NCBI RefSeq assembly: GCF_000022205.1
Contig: NC_012029.1
Span: 682,001 to 746,000 of the forward strand
Direction: 5' to 3'
From: Halorubrum lacusprofundi ATCC 49239
Lineage (GTDB): Archaea > Halobacteriota > Halobacteria > Halobacteriales > Haloferacaceae
DNA length: 64,000 bases
In this document: positions 34,048-41,986 of the stretch, one piece after another
Position numbering within the stretch: position 1 is the stretch's first letter
How the letters are laid out: each line of letters opens with the position of its first letter
Notes under the pieces: model-generated
Databases searched by the model: none
What the model saw: only the letters and a program-made list of their open reading frames with translations
Told to the model about the DNA's origin: nothing
Program-made: the position numbers and the translations under genes

Positions 34048-35211
34048 ATGACGATCACTCTGCCGGGACCCACGCTCGGCGTCGTCGGCGGCGGCCAACT
34101 GGGTCGCATGATCGGTGAAGCGGTCGCGCCGCTCGGCGTCGATATCATCGTATTGGACCCGACGCCCGGCTGTCCGGCCAGCCCCGTCGTCAGCGACCAG
34201 ATCGTCGCTGGCTTCGACGACCCAGAGGGGATCCGCGAACTGGCGAGCCGAGCCGACGCCCTGACGTTCGAGATCGAGTTGGCTGACCCGGACCTGATGG
34301 CCGAGGCCGCCGCCGAACACGACGTACCCGTCCACCCCGACCCGGACACGCTCCGTACCATTCAGGACAAGCTCGTTCAGAAGGAGGCGCTGGTCGACGC
34401 CGGGATCCCCGTCCCCGAGTTCGTCGCGGTCGCCACCGCCGAGGGGCTCGAACGCGTCGTCGAGGAGTACGGCGGCGTCATGCTGAAGGCCCGCGAGGGC
34501 GGGTACGACGGCCGCGGGAACGTACCTGTCGACGAGCCCGCGGACGCCGCCGACGCGCTCGACGAGATCGGCGGCGCCGCGATGGCCGAGGAGTTCCTCG
34601 ACTTCGAGCGCGAGATCGCCGTGATGGGGCTGAAGGGGGCCGACGGCGAGACGCGGACCTACCCGGTCACCGAGACGATTCACCGCGAGGAGATCCTCCG
34701 CGAGAGCGTCGCGCCGGCCCGGACGGACGACGCGGTCGTCGCCGAGGCCGAGTCGGTCGCGCGCGACGTGCTCGACGTGCTCGACGGCCGGGGCGTCTTC
34801 GGGATCGAGCTGTTCGAGACCCGCGACGGCGAGGTGCTCGTCAACGAGATCGCGCCGCGGCCGCACAACTCCGGCCACTGGACCATCGAGGGCGCGCGCA
34901 CCTCGCAGTTCGAGAACCACGTCCGGGCGGTCCTCGGGTGGCCGCTCGGGTCGACCGACCTCGTCGCGCCGGCGGTCACAGCGAACGTGCTCGGGGATGT
35001 CGAGGAGACGCAGCCCGCGGCGCTGTCGGGCGTTGAGGAGGTTCTCGCGGCGCCCGAGGCCGACGTACACTGGTACGGGAAAGACGACGTGCGCCCGCTT
35101 CGGAAGATGGGGCACCTGACGGCGACGGACCGTGATGCTAACGCCGATCGCGACGCCCTGCTCTCCCGATCGCGAGACCTCCGGGACGGGCTGACGTTCC
35201 GGAACGCGTAG
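34048..35211 (+). CDS. purK: N5-carboxyaminoimidazole ribonucleotide synthase
   Basis: PurK is an ATP-grasp enzyme that carboxylates AIR with bicarbonate in purine synthesis. The 387-residue protein begins TLGVVGGGQLGRMIGEAVAPLG. It contains GVMLKAREGGYDGRGN (ATP-grasp lysine and glycine loop), AEEFLDFEREIAVM and VNEIAPRPHNSGHWTIEGARTSQFENH, a stretch highly typical of PurK. Its product is the substrate of PurE, encoded 0.7 kb downstream on the same strand beyond a minus-strand toxin-antitoxin pair. Confidence 0.95.
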   Translation: MTITLPGPTLGVVGGGQLGRMIGEAVAPLGVDIIVLDPTPGCPASPVVSDQIVAGFDDPEGIRELASRADALTFEIELADPDLMAEAAAEHDVPVHPDPDTLRTIQDKLVQKEALVDAGIPVPEFVAVATAEGLERVVEEYGGVMLKAREGGYDGRGNVPVDEPADAADALDEIGGAAMAEEFLDFEREIAVMGLKGADGETRTYPVTETIHREEILRESVAPARTDDAVVAEAESVARDVLDVLDGRGVFGIELFETRDGEVLVNEIAPRPHNSGHWTIEGARTSQFENHVRAVLGWPLGSTDLVAPAVTANVLGDVEETQPAALSGVEEVLAAPEADVHWYGKDDVRPLRKMGHLTATDRDANADRDALLSRSRDLRDGLTFRNA

Positions 35212-35229
35212 CTGCGAACCGATCGGTCG

Positions 35230-35481
35230 TCACGAGTTCCGGTCGATCCACGCGCAGAAGGCGTCGAAGTCACGTGCTCCCCCACTCTCGGCGATGTTTC
35301 TGAGCGTTCCTTTCCGAACTTCGTCGTGCAACGGGACCGTGACGTGTCGTTTGTCCTCCTCGTACGTCGGATGCTCGTAGTAGAGCTGTGCGTGGTCGCC
35401 GGCGGTTCGTCGCCACTCGAAGCCGCCGCGGTTGACGAGTACCTTCACGACCTCTCGCCCGGAAAACGTACGCCTCGCCAC
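35230..35481 (-). CDS. hicA: HicA-type toxin (mRNA interferase)
   Basis: This 83-residue double-stranded-RNA-binding-fold protein matches HicA: REVVKVLVNRGGFEWRRTAGDHAQLYY with the catalytic histidine at position 30 (usually in a GSH context, here GDH). It is followed by RHVTVPLHDEVRKGTLRNIAESGG and a C-terminal helix. HicA cleaves mRNA and is neutralised by HicB. The GTG start at 35481 lies one base after the hicB stop, so the antitoxin gene is first in the operon. Confidence 0.85.
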   Translation of the reverse strand: MARRTFSGREVVKVLVNRGGFEWRRTAGDHAQLYYEHPTYEEDKRHVTVPLHDEVRKGTLRNIAESGGARDFDAFCAWIDRNS

Positions 35482-35482
35482 G

Positions 35483-35752
35483 CTATTCGAGAACGTCGGG
35501 CGGCTTCGTGTCTCCGGTCGCGTTCTCCTCGGGATCGATCCCGAGTTCCCGAAGCTCTTCGTCGGTCGGTTCGCGACCGATCTCTCCCCGGTGGAGCGCG
35601 ACAGCCTCATCGAGGTTCTCTAGCGCCTCGGATCGGGACACGCCCTGCGTCGTGACGCCCGTTCCCACGTCTCGAGCGATCCACCAGTCGTCCTCTCGCC
35701 AGAGCCGGATCTCGCCTTCGTGATCCGACCCGTTTTCCGTCGAACTTGCCAT
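35483..35752 (-). CDS. hicB: HicB-type antitoxin
   Basis: This 89-residue protein has the partial RNase H-like fold of HicB: GEIRLWREDDWWIARDVGTGVTTQGVSRSEALENLDEAVALH. The acidic tail EPTDEELRELGIDPEE is common in archaeal members. No separate DNA-binding domain is visible, so repression of its own promoter, if any, would differ from bacterial HicB. The CCTTATCA box 29 nt upstream supports ATG 35752. Confidence 0.87.
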   Translation of the reverse strand: MASSTENGSDHEGEIRLWREDDWWIARDVGTGVTTQGVSRSEALENLDEAVALHRGEIGREPTDEELRELGIDPEENATGDTKPPDVLE

Positions 35753-35776
35753 TACCGTACAGTTCGAGCGATTTCG

Positions 35777-35786
35777 TTGATAAGGG
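35777..35786 (-). promoter_or_regulatory. TATA-like element of hicBA
   Basis: The minus strand reads CCCTTATCAA, centred about 29 nt before the hicB ATG, within the hicB-purE divergent spacer. Confidence 0.5.
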
Positions 35787-35920
35787 TTGGGCAGGCAAAC
35801 GACTGATACGAGTGTGCTGACCCGCTTCGGTCGCATCTCCGCTCTGCGCCCGAGACGACGGACCGATCCGCAGTCGCCGCATCCGGGAGTTCCTTGTAGC
35901 CCTCCGCCGAACCCGCGTCC

Positions 35921-36538
35921 ATGACCACGGTGCAGGACCTGATCGATCGACTCGAAGCGGAGGCGGCGGCCGACGCCGACCCGGAGACCACCCCCGACGT
36001 GGGGATCATCATGGGGTCGGACTCGGACCTCCCGACGATGGAGGGGGCGTACGACGCGCTCGACGAGCTCGGGTTCGCCGAGCAGACCGACTTCGACGAC
36101 GCGCCCGACGCGCGGTTCACCTACGAGAGCTACGTCGTCTCCGCGCACCGGACGCCGGAGCTCATGTACGCGTACGGGGAGACCGCGGCGGCCCGGGGGC
36201 TCGACATCGTGATTGCGGGTGCGGGTGGGAAATCCGCTGACCTCCCGAACATGACCGCGTCGCTCGCGTACCCGATCCCGGTGATCGGCGTCCCGGTTCA
36301 GGAGAAGTCGGTCGACTCCGTCATCGGGATGCCCACGGGCGCCCCGATCGTCGCGGTCGACGCCGGCAAGTCGTTCAACGCGGGGCTCTCCGCCGCGCAG
36401 GTGCTCGCGCGCGAGCACGACGCGATCGAGGAACGGCTGATCGAGTACCACGAGGAGCTGAAAGGCGGCGTCGCAGAGGTGTCGGCCGACCTGCATGACC
36501 TCGGAATCGACGGGTTCCGCGATCGGAACGAGCCGTAG
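35921..36538 (+). CDS. purE: N5-carboxyaminoimidazole ribonucleotide mutase
   Basis: This class I PurE moves the carboxyl group of N5-CAIR to C4. The 205-residue protein contains GIIMGSDSDLPTMEGAYDAL, YVVSAHRTPELMYAYGETA and IAGAGGKSADLPNMTASLAYPIPVIGVPV. GSDSDLPT and SAHRTPE form the active site. It is longer than bacterial PurE because of an N-terminal acidic lead of about 25 residues and an acidic mid-loop (EQTDFDDAPDARF). It would normally be an operon partner of purK but is separated from it here by hicBA. Confidence 0.95.
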   Translation: MTTVQDLIDRLEAEAAADADPETTPDVGIIMGSDSDLPTMEGAYDALDELGFAEQTDFDDAPDARFTYESYVVSAHRTPELMYAYGETAAARGLDIVIAGAGGKSADLPNMTASLAYPIPVIGVPVQEKSVDSVIGMPTGAPIVAVDAGKSFNAGLSAAQVLAREHDAIEERLIEYHEELKGGVAEVSADLHDLGIDGFRDRNEP

Positions 36539-36684
36539 TACTGGCTGGACAGCCGAAACGACACCCGACCCCGATCGTTTGTCCGGCTTGCTGGCCGGCG
36601 TTTTCGGCGACGTGGGGGCGTTGCGGTGAAGACTCAACGCTTATGAGGGGGCGGTCCAAACCCCAGCACGTTACGGAGACCTAT

Positions 36685-37101
36685 ATGAGCGATTGGATAG
36701 CGATTGGCGCCTTGGCGGTCGTCGGCCTGGTCATCCCGCTAGCGATGATGTCCGTGTCGGCGTTGCTCCGTCCGAGTGTGCCTGAGACCGGTAAAAGTAC
36801 CACCTACGAGTCCGGCGAGACCCCGACAGGCGGGACGCGGATCCGGTTCAACATCCAGTACTACATGGTCGCGCTGTTGTTCGTCGTGTTCGACATCGAG
36901 ACCGTGTTACTGTTCCCGTGGGCCGTCATCTACCGTCCGGCGATCAGTGCGGGCGTGCCGATGATCGACCTACTGTGGCCGATGTTGGCCTTCGTCGGCG
37001 TCCTCGCAGTCGGGCTCGTCTGGGCGTGGCGCTCCGGCGCCATCAGCTGGGCCCGGAGTCCCCGCGCGACCAGTCGAAAGACGGAGCGTGACCTCAACTA
37101 A
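36685..37101 (+). CDS. nuoA: Complex I subunit A
   Basis: This is the first gene of the respiratory complex I operon. The 138-residue membrane subunit has three helices. The conserved loop TTYESGETPTGGTRIRFNIQYYMVALLFVVFDIETVLLFPWAV matches the NuoA quinone-site loop. ATG 36685 was chosen for the usual length. The TAA shares a base with the nuoB ATG. Confidence 0.95.
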   Translation: MSDWIAIGALAVVGLVIPLAMMSVSALLRPSVPETGKSTTYESGETPTGGTRIRFNIQYYMVALLFVVFDIETVLLFPWAVIYRPAISAGVPMIDLLWPMLAFVGVLAVGLVWAWRSGAISWARSPRATSRKTERDLN

Positions 37102-37799
37102 TGAGCAGCGATCAACCATTCATCACCGACGAATCGCAAGTCGTAACCGAGACCCGCGACAGCCGGATGACCGGGCAGGGAGACCGATTCAACTCCCGTC
37201 TTCGCGAGGCGTTCGGCTCCTCGCCGTTCATCCTCACCAAGTTCGATAAGTTCCTGAACTGGTGTCGTGGATCCTCGATGTTCATGCTGCAGTTCGGTAT
37301 CGCCTGCTGCAGCATCGAGATGATGCACACTTACGCGGTGAAACACGACCTCGACCGCTTCGGGTCGGGTGTCCCCCGTGCGTCGCCGCGGCAAGCCGAC
37401 GTGATGATCGTCCCCGGGACGATCGTCTCGAAGTTCGCGCCGCGGATGAAGCGCGTGTACGACCAGATGCCCGAGCCGAAGTTCGTGGTCGGCATGGGTT
37501 CCTGTACTATCTCCGGCGGTCCGTTCCAGGAGGGGTACAACGTGATCAAGGGCGCCGAGGAGGTCATCCCGATCGATATCCACGTCCCCGGCTGCCCGCC
37601 CCGTCCGGAGGCGCTCGTCTACGGCGTCGTGAAGCTGCAGGAGCGCGTCGCCAACGGCGAGGCCGCGCCCGTCACCGTCAAGCCGTACGAGCTGGAGGAG
37701 TTCTCCGACCTCGAACGCGACGAGCTTGTCGACAAGCTCGCCGATCAGGTCGAAGACGACGAACTCGTTATGCGGTACAACTTCGCTGATTCACCATGA
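37101..37799 (+). CDS. nuoB: Complex I subunit B
   Basis: This 232-residue peripheral subunit carries the terminal N2 [4Fe-4S] cluster next to the quinone site. Cysteines are visible in [25 protein letters not shown] and [11 protein letters not shown]. The N-terminal 40 residues and the acidic C-terminus are lineage additions. Overlaps: TAATG with nuoA, ATGA with nuoCD. Confidence 0.97.
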   Translation: MSSDQPFITDESQVVTETRDSRMTGQGDRFNSRLREAFGSSPFILTKFDKFLNWCRGSSMFMLQFGIACCSIEMMHTYAVKHDLDRFGSGVPRASPRQADVMIVPGTIVSKFAPRMKRVYDQMPEPKFVVGMGSCTISGGPFQEGYNVIKGAEEVIPIDIHVPGCPPRPEALVYGVVKLQERVANGEAAPVTVKPYELEEFSDLERDELVDKLADQVEDDELVMRYNFADSP

Positions 37800-39460
37800 G
37801 CCTCGAACGACCCGACTCCGTCGATGACGGCGCCGGCGAGCGCACTCCCGACGAGCTGGAGGCGCTCTTGGGCGACCTCGTCGTCGACCGCGACGACCAC
37901 CTGAACGCGCCCGGGTTCGTTATTCGGCCCGACACCGTCCAGGAGACGCTCTCGATCCTGAAAGAGCAGGCGGGATACGACCACCTCTCGGTGGTGTCCG
38001 CACAGGAGTACGAGAACCGGTACGAATCGATCTACCACCTGAAGAAGTTCGACGACCCGACCCAGGAGGTCAGCGTCGTCGTCCCCGCCGACAAGGACGA
38101 CCCCGTCTCCGAGTCGGCCGAGCCCGTCTTCCGCACCGCCGACTGGCACGAACGGGAGGCGTACGATCTGATCGGCATCGAGTACGACGACCACCCCGAT
38201 CTACGCCGGATCCTACTCCCCGAGACGTGGCAGGGCCATCCCCTCTCGATGGACTACGACCAGGACCGGCCGCAGATCGCTAGTCTCCCGGAGCACGCGA
38301 ACCCGCTGCAGGAGCACCACAAGGACGCTGAGTCCGACACGATGTTTCTCAACATCGGGCCGCACCACCCTGCGACCCACGGGGTGCTCCACCTGAAGAC
38401 GGTCCTCGACGGCGAGCAGGTCGTCGACGTCGAGCCCGACATCGGCTACCTCCACCGCAGCGAGGAGCAGATGGCGCAGTCGGGGACGTACCGTCACCAG
38501 ATCATGCCGTACCCAGACCGCTGGGACTACATCTCGGCGGGCCTGCTCAATGAGTGGGCGTACGCCCGCGCGGCCGAGGACCTCGCCGACATCGAGGTGC
38601 CCGAGTACGCGCAGGTCATCCGCACGATGGGTGCCGAGATGTGTCGGATCGCCGCACACATGCTCGCGCTCGCCACCTTCGCGCTCGACATTAACGGCGA
38701 CTTCACGGCGACGTTCATGTACGCCATCAACGACCGCGAGCGCGTCCAGAACCTCTTGGAGGATCTGACGGGCCAGCGGCTGATGTTCAACTACTTCCGG
38801 CTCGGCGGCGTGGTCTGGGACCTGCCGGAGCCGCGCGACGAGTTCTTCTCGAAGACTCGGGACTTCCTCGACCACCTCCCGGAGTCCGTCGAGGAGTACC
38901 ACAATCTCATCACCTCCAACGAGATTTTCCAGATGCGGACGATCGACACGGGAATCTTGCCGCCGGAGGTCGCCAAGAACTACGGCGCGACCGGTCCCGT
39001 CGCTCGCGGATCGGGGGTCGACTACGATCTGCGCCGCGACGACCCGTACGGGTACTACGACGAGCTCGATTGGGACGTCATCACCGAGGACGGCTGCGAC
39101 AACTTCAGCCGTCTGCTCGTTCGGATGCGCGAGGTCGAGGAGTCGGCGAAGATCATCGAGCAGTGTGTCGACCTGCTCGAAGACTGGCCGGAAGACGAGC
39201 GCAACATCCAGGCGAACGTGCCGCGCACGCTGCGTCCGGATGACGACACCGAGATCTATCGCGCCGTCGAGGGCGCGAAGGGAGAGCTCGGCATCTACAT
39301 CCGGGCCGACGGCACCGATAAGCCGGCTCGGTTCAAGATCCGATCGCCCTGCTTCTCGAACCTCCAGACGCTTCCGGAGATGGCGAACGGGGAGTACATC
39401 CCCGACGTGGTCGCCGCGCTCGGTAGCCTGGACATCGTTCTCGGGGAGGTGGACCGCTGA
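37796..39460 (+). CDS. nuoCD: Complex I fused subunits C and D
   Basis: This 554-residue fusion has the NuoC part at about 20-170 (DHLSVVSAQEYENRYESIYHL, DWHEREAYDLIGIEYDDHPDLRRILLPE). The NuoD part follows, with GPHHPATHGVLHLKT, DIGYLHRSEEQM, NEWAYARAAEDLADIEVPE and the RGSGVDYDLRRDDPY quinone-region motif. Fusion of C and D also occurs in E. coli and other haloarchaea. The histidines and tyrosine expected at the quinone site lie in the D part. Confidence 0.96.
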   Translation: MSLERPDSVDDGAGERTPDELEALLGDLVVDRDDHLNAPGFVIRPDTVQETLSILKEQAGYDHLSVVSAQEYENRYESIYHLKKFDDPTQEVSVVVPADKDDPVSESAEPVFRTADWHEREAYDLIGIEYDDHPDLRRILLPETWQGHPLSMDYDQDRPQIASLPEHANPLQEHHKDAESDTMFLNIGPHHPATHGVLHLKTVLDGEQVVDVEPDIGYLHRSEEQMAQSGTYRHQIMPYPDRWDYISAGLLNEWAYARAAEDLADIEVPEYAQVIRTMGAEMCRIAAHMLALATFALDINGDFTATFMYAINDRERVQNLLEDLTGQRLMFNYFRLGGVVWDLPEPRDEFFSKTRDFLDHLPESVEEYHNLITSNEIFQMRTIDTGILPPEVAKNYGATGPVARGSGVDYDLRRDDPYGYYDELDWDVITEDGCDNFSRLLVRMREVEESAKIIEQCVDLLEDWPEDERNIQANVPRTLRPDDDTEIYRAVEGAKGELGIYIRADGTDKPARFKIRSPCFSNLQTLPEMANGEYIPDVVAALGSLDIVLGEVDR

Positions 39461-40533
39461 TGGGGACGGCACCCGCACAGCTGTTTCCCGAGTTCCTCGT
39501 CGACACGTTCGGACTTCCGGGCGTGCTCGGTGAGGTCGTCGCCTCGCTGATCGGGGCGGCGCTCGTCGCCAACATCATCCTCGCGTTCTCCGGCATCGCC
39601 GGACCGTGGGCGAAACGGAAGATCACGGCCGCGTTCACCGACCGGATCGCGGTCAACCGGATCGGGCCCTTCGGGCTACTCATTATCCCGGCGGCGGCCG
39701 TCCAGCTGCTCGCGAAGGAGCTTATCATCCCCGAGGGGGTCGACCGCCCGACGTGGGATATCGCTCCGATCCTCCTGCCGGCGTCGGCGATGCTCGGGTT
39801 CTCCGTGATCCCGATGGGCCAGATCGGCCCGCTGAACATTCACCTCGCCGACCCCGAAGTCGGGCTGGCGCTGGTGTTCGCGTTCGCCTCCATCGCTTCA
39901 GTCTCGCTGGTGATGGCCGGCTACGCGTCGAACAACAAGTACTCGCTTCTCGGCGGGCTCCGCGCCGTCGCGCAGAACCTCGCGTACGAGATCCCGCTCA
40001 TCGTCACCGCGATGTCGGTCGTGGTCTTCGCAGGGACGCTCCAGATAAGCGGTGTCGTCGGGGCGCAGACGGAGACGCTCGTGACGATCGCCGGCTTCGA
40101 CATCCCGGCGTGGTTCGCGTTCGTGAACCCGTTCGCGTTCGTGCTGTTCCTCACGGCGAACATGGCGGAGATCGGGCGGAATCCGTTCGACATCCCCGAG
40201 GCACCGACGGAGATTGTCGGGGGGTACCAGACGGAGTACTCATCGGCGTACTTCGTCCTGTTTTACCTCGGCGAGTTCGTCCACATCTTCCTCGGCGGTG
40301 CGATCCTCTCCGTGGTGTTCCTCGGCGGCGCGTCCGGTCCGGGCCCGGAGAGCATCAGCTTCATCTGGTTCGTGGTGAAGGTCTGGGGCTTCTTCCTGTT
40401 CACGCAGTGGGCCCGCGCGGCAATCCCTCGCGTCCGGATCGATCAGCTGATCGAGATCGGCTGGAAAGGGATGTTAGTGCTGTCGTTCGCGAACCTGGTG
40501 CTCACGGCCGTAATCGTGGGGGTGATCGCCTGA
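39460..40533 (+). CDS. nuoH: Complex I subunit H
   Basis: This 357-residue membrane subunit has about eight helices and forms the quinone chamber entrance. Conserved loops visible are DRIAVNRIGPFGLLIIPAAAVQLLAKELIIP, NNKYSLLGGLRAVAQNLAYEIPL and NPFDIPEAPTEIVGGYQTEYSS. The start overlaps the nuoCD stop (TGATG). Confidence 0.96.
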   Translation: MGTAPAQLFPEFLVDTFGLPGVLGEVVASLIGAALVANIILAFSGIAGPWAKRKITAAFTDRIAVNRIGPFGLLIIPAAAVQLLAKELIIPEGVDRPTWDIAPILLPASAMLGFSVIPMGQIGPLNIHLADPEVGLALVFAFASIASVSLVMAGYASNNKYSLLGGLRAVAQNLAYEIPLIVTAMSVVVFAGTLQISGVVGAQTETLVTIAGFDIPAWFAFVNPFAFVLFLTANMAEIGRNPFDIPEAPTEIVGGYQTEYSSAYFVLFYLGEFVHIFLGGAILSVVFLGGASGPGPESISFIWFVVKVWGFFLFTQWARAAIPRVRIDQLIEIGWKGMLVLSFANLVLTAVIVGVIA

Positions 40534-40534
40534 T

Positions 40535-40996
40535 ATGATCGGACTCATGAAATCGATGGCGACGACGATGAAACACGCGCTGGACGGGAAGACGTTCACG
40601 GTGGAATACCCGGAGGAAGCGCCCGAGGTGAGTCCGCGCTTCCGTGGCGTCCACAAGTTCAGCCAGGAGCGGTGTATCTGGTGTCGGCAGTGTGAAAACG
40701 TCTGCCCGAACGACACGATTCAGATCGTTCAGGACGACCAACGCAACGGCGAGCAGTACAACCTCCACATCGGGCAGTGCATCTACTGCCGACTGTGCGA
40801 GGAGGTCTGTCCCGTTGACGCCATCCTGTTGACACAGAACTTCGAGTTCACCGCGGACACGAAAGACGACTTCGTGTTCAACAAAGAACAGCTCAAGAAC
40901 GTCCCGTGGTACAAGGGAATCGACCCGCTGGAGTCCCGGAACCCCGATCGCGGCGCGTGGATCGGGGAGGGAGACGGCGAGGTCGACTACCAGTAA
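40535..40996 (+). CDS. nuoI: Complex I subunit I, two [4Fe-4S] clusters
   Basis: This 153-residue ferredoxin-like subunit has two CxxCxxCxxxCP motifs, CIWCRQCENVCP and CIYCRLCEEVCP, which bind clusters N6a and N6b. The N-terminus GLMKSMATTMKHALDGKTFTVEYPEE matches NuoI. It sits one base after the nuoH stop. Confidence 0.97.
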   Translation: MIGLMKSMATTMKHALDGKTFTVEYPEEAPEVSPRFRGVHKFSQERCIWCRQCENVCPNDTIQIVQDDQRNGEQYNLHIGQCIYCRLCEEVCPVDAILLTQNFEFTADTKDDFVFNKEQLKNVPWYKGIDPLESRNPDRGAWIGEGDGEVDYQ

Positions 40997-41045
40997 CGGG
41001 CGCGTCTCGAAATCTTCAAAGGGACTCTCATAGGAGACAAACACA

Positions 41046-41312
41046 ATGGTTTATGCTACCATCGCGTTCGGGCTGTTCGCCGCGGTCACGCTGGCGTTCG
41101 GCCTCGGGGTCGTCCTGGCGCGCGACGTGTTCCACGCCGCGTTGCTTCTGGGCGGTGCCCTGACGAGCGTTGCGGTGCACTACGTGATGCTGCAGGCGGA
41201 GTTTATCGCCGCCATGCAGATCCTCGTCTACGTGGGCGGGGTCTTGATTCTCGTCACGTTCGCCGTGATGCTCACGCGATCGGACACGGAAACGGAGGTG
41301 AATAGCGCATGA
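41046..41312 (+). CDS. nuoJ1: Complex I subunit J, N-terminal part
   Basis: This 88-residue membrane protein has three helices and corresponds to the first half of NuoJ, including the conserved ALLLGGALTSVAVHYVMLQAEFIAAMQILVYVGGVLILVTFAVMLT. That segment contains the tyrosine (LVYVGG) and the pi-bulge helix region of transmembrane helix 3. NuoJ is split into two genes here. A purine-rich GGAGAC lies 9 bp before the ATG. It overlaps the next gene by ATGA. Confidence 0.93.
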   Translation: MVYATIAFGLFAAVTLAFGLGVVLARDVFHAALLLGGALTSVAVHYVMLQAEFIAAMQILVYVGGVLILVTFAVMLTRSDTETEVNSA

Positions 41313-41668
41313 GTAACGACGACTCCCGGAGCCGCGGGCGTCTCGTGCCCGCAGTCGCGGTCGGACTCCTGTTCGCCATCATGGCACTGACGGTGCTGTC
41401 GGCCGACTTCGGCGAAGTTGCTGCGTTCCCGGCGGACGCGTCGATCGTCCACAACATTGGGTACGCACTCTTCAACCTCAGCGAGTACGAGCTCGGCTCG
41501 GTGCCGTCCGAGGGCTTCCTCGCCGCGTTCCTGATCGCGGCGGTCGCGCTCGACGTGGCCGTCGACGGCGCCATCTACCTGGCGAAACGCGAGAAGGACG
41601 GCTCCATCGTCTCCGCGATGAGCACTGTGCTCACCGACGGCGGGCGCGAGGGAGGTGAGCGGCAATGA
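41309..41668 (+). CDS. nuoJ2: Complex I subunit J, C-terminal part
   Basis: This 119-residue membrane protein has two main helices and covers the C-terminal half of NuoJ. It has a long periplasmic-side loop (DASIVHNIGYALFNLSEYELGSVPSEG) and ends AVALDVAVDGAIYLAKREKDG. It is coupled to nuoJ1 and nuoK by ATGA overlaps on both sides. Confidence 0.9.
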   Translation: MSNDDSRSRGRLVPAVAVGLLFAIMALTVLSADFGEVAAFPADASIVHNIGYALFNLSEYELGSVPSEGFLAAFLIAAVALDVAVDGAIYLAKREKDGSIVSAMSTVLTDGGREGGERQ

Positions 41669-41985
41669 CCGCCGTCGCTTCTTCGATCCCGCCCCAGTGG
41701 TACCTGCTGCTCGCCGCCGGGGTGTTCTGTATCGGCCTGTTCGGAGTGCTCACGCGGCGAGACGCGCTGTACTTCCTGATGAGTATCGAGCTCATGATGA
41801 ACGCCGCGAACATCAACTTCGTCGCGTTCGCGCTGTACTACGGCGATCTCACGGGGCAAGTGTTCGCACTGTTCGTCATCGCGCTTGCGGCCGCGGAGGT
41901 CGCGATCGGGATCGGCATCATCCTCGTGTTGTACCGTAACTTCGGGGTCACCGACGTGACCGTTCCAACGGAGATGAGGTGGTAA
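41665..41985 (+). CDS. nuoK: Complex I subunit K
   Basis: This is a 106-residue, three-helix Mrp-related membrane subunit. The conserved glutamates of the proton path are visible in FLMSIELMMNAANINFVAF (helix 2) and ALAAAEVAIGIGIILVLYRN (helix 3). The gene ends one base before nuoL. Confidence 0.96.
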   Translation: MTAVASSIPPQWYLLLAAGVFCIGLFGVLTRRDALYFLMSIELMMNAANINFVAFALYYGDLTGQVFALFVIALAAAEVAIGIGIILVLYRNFGVTDVTVPTEMRW

Positions 41986-41986
41986 C

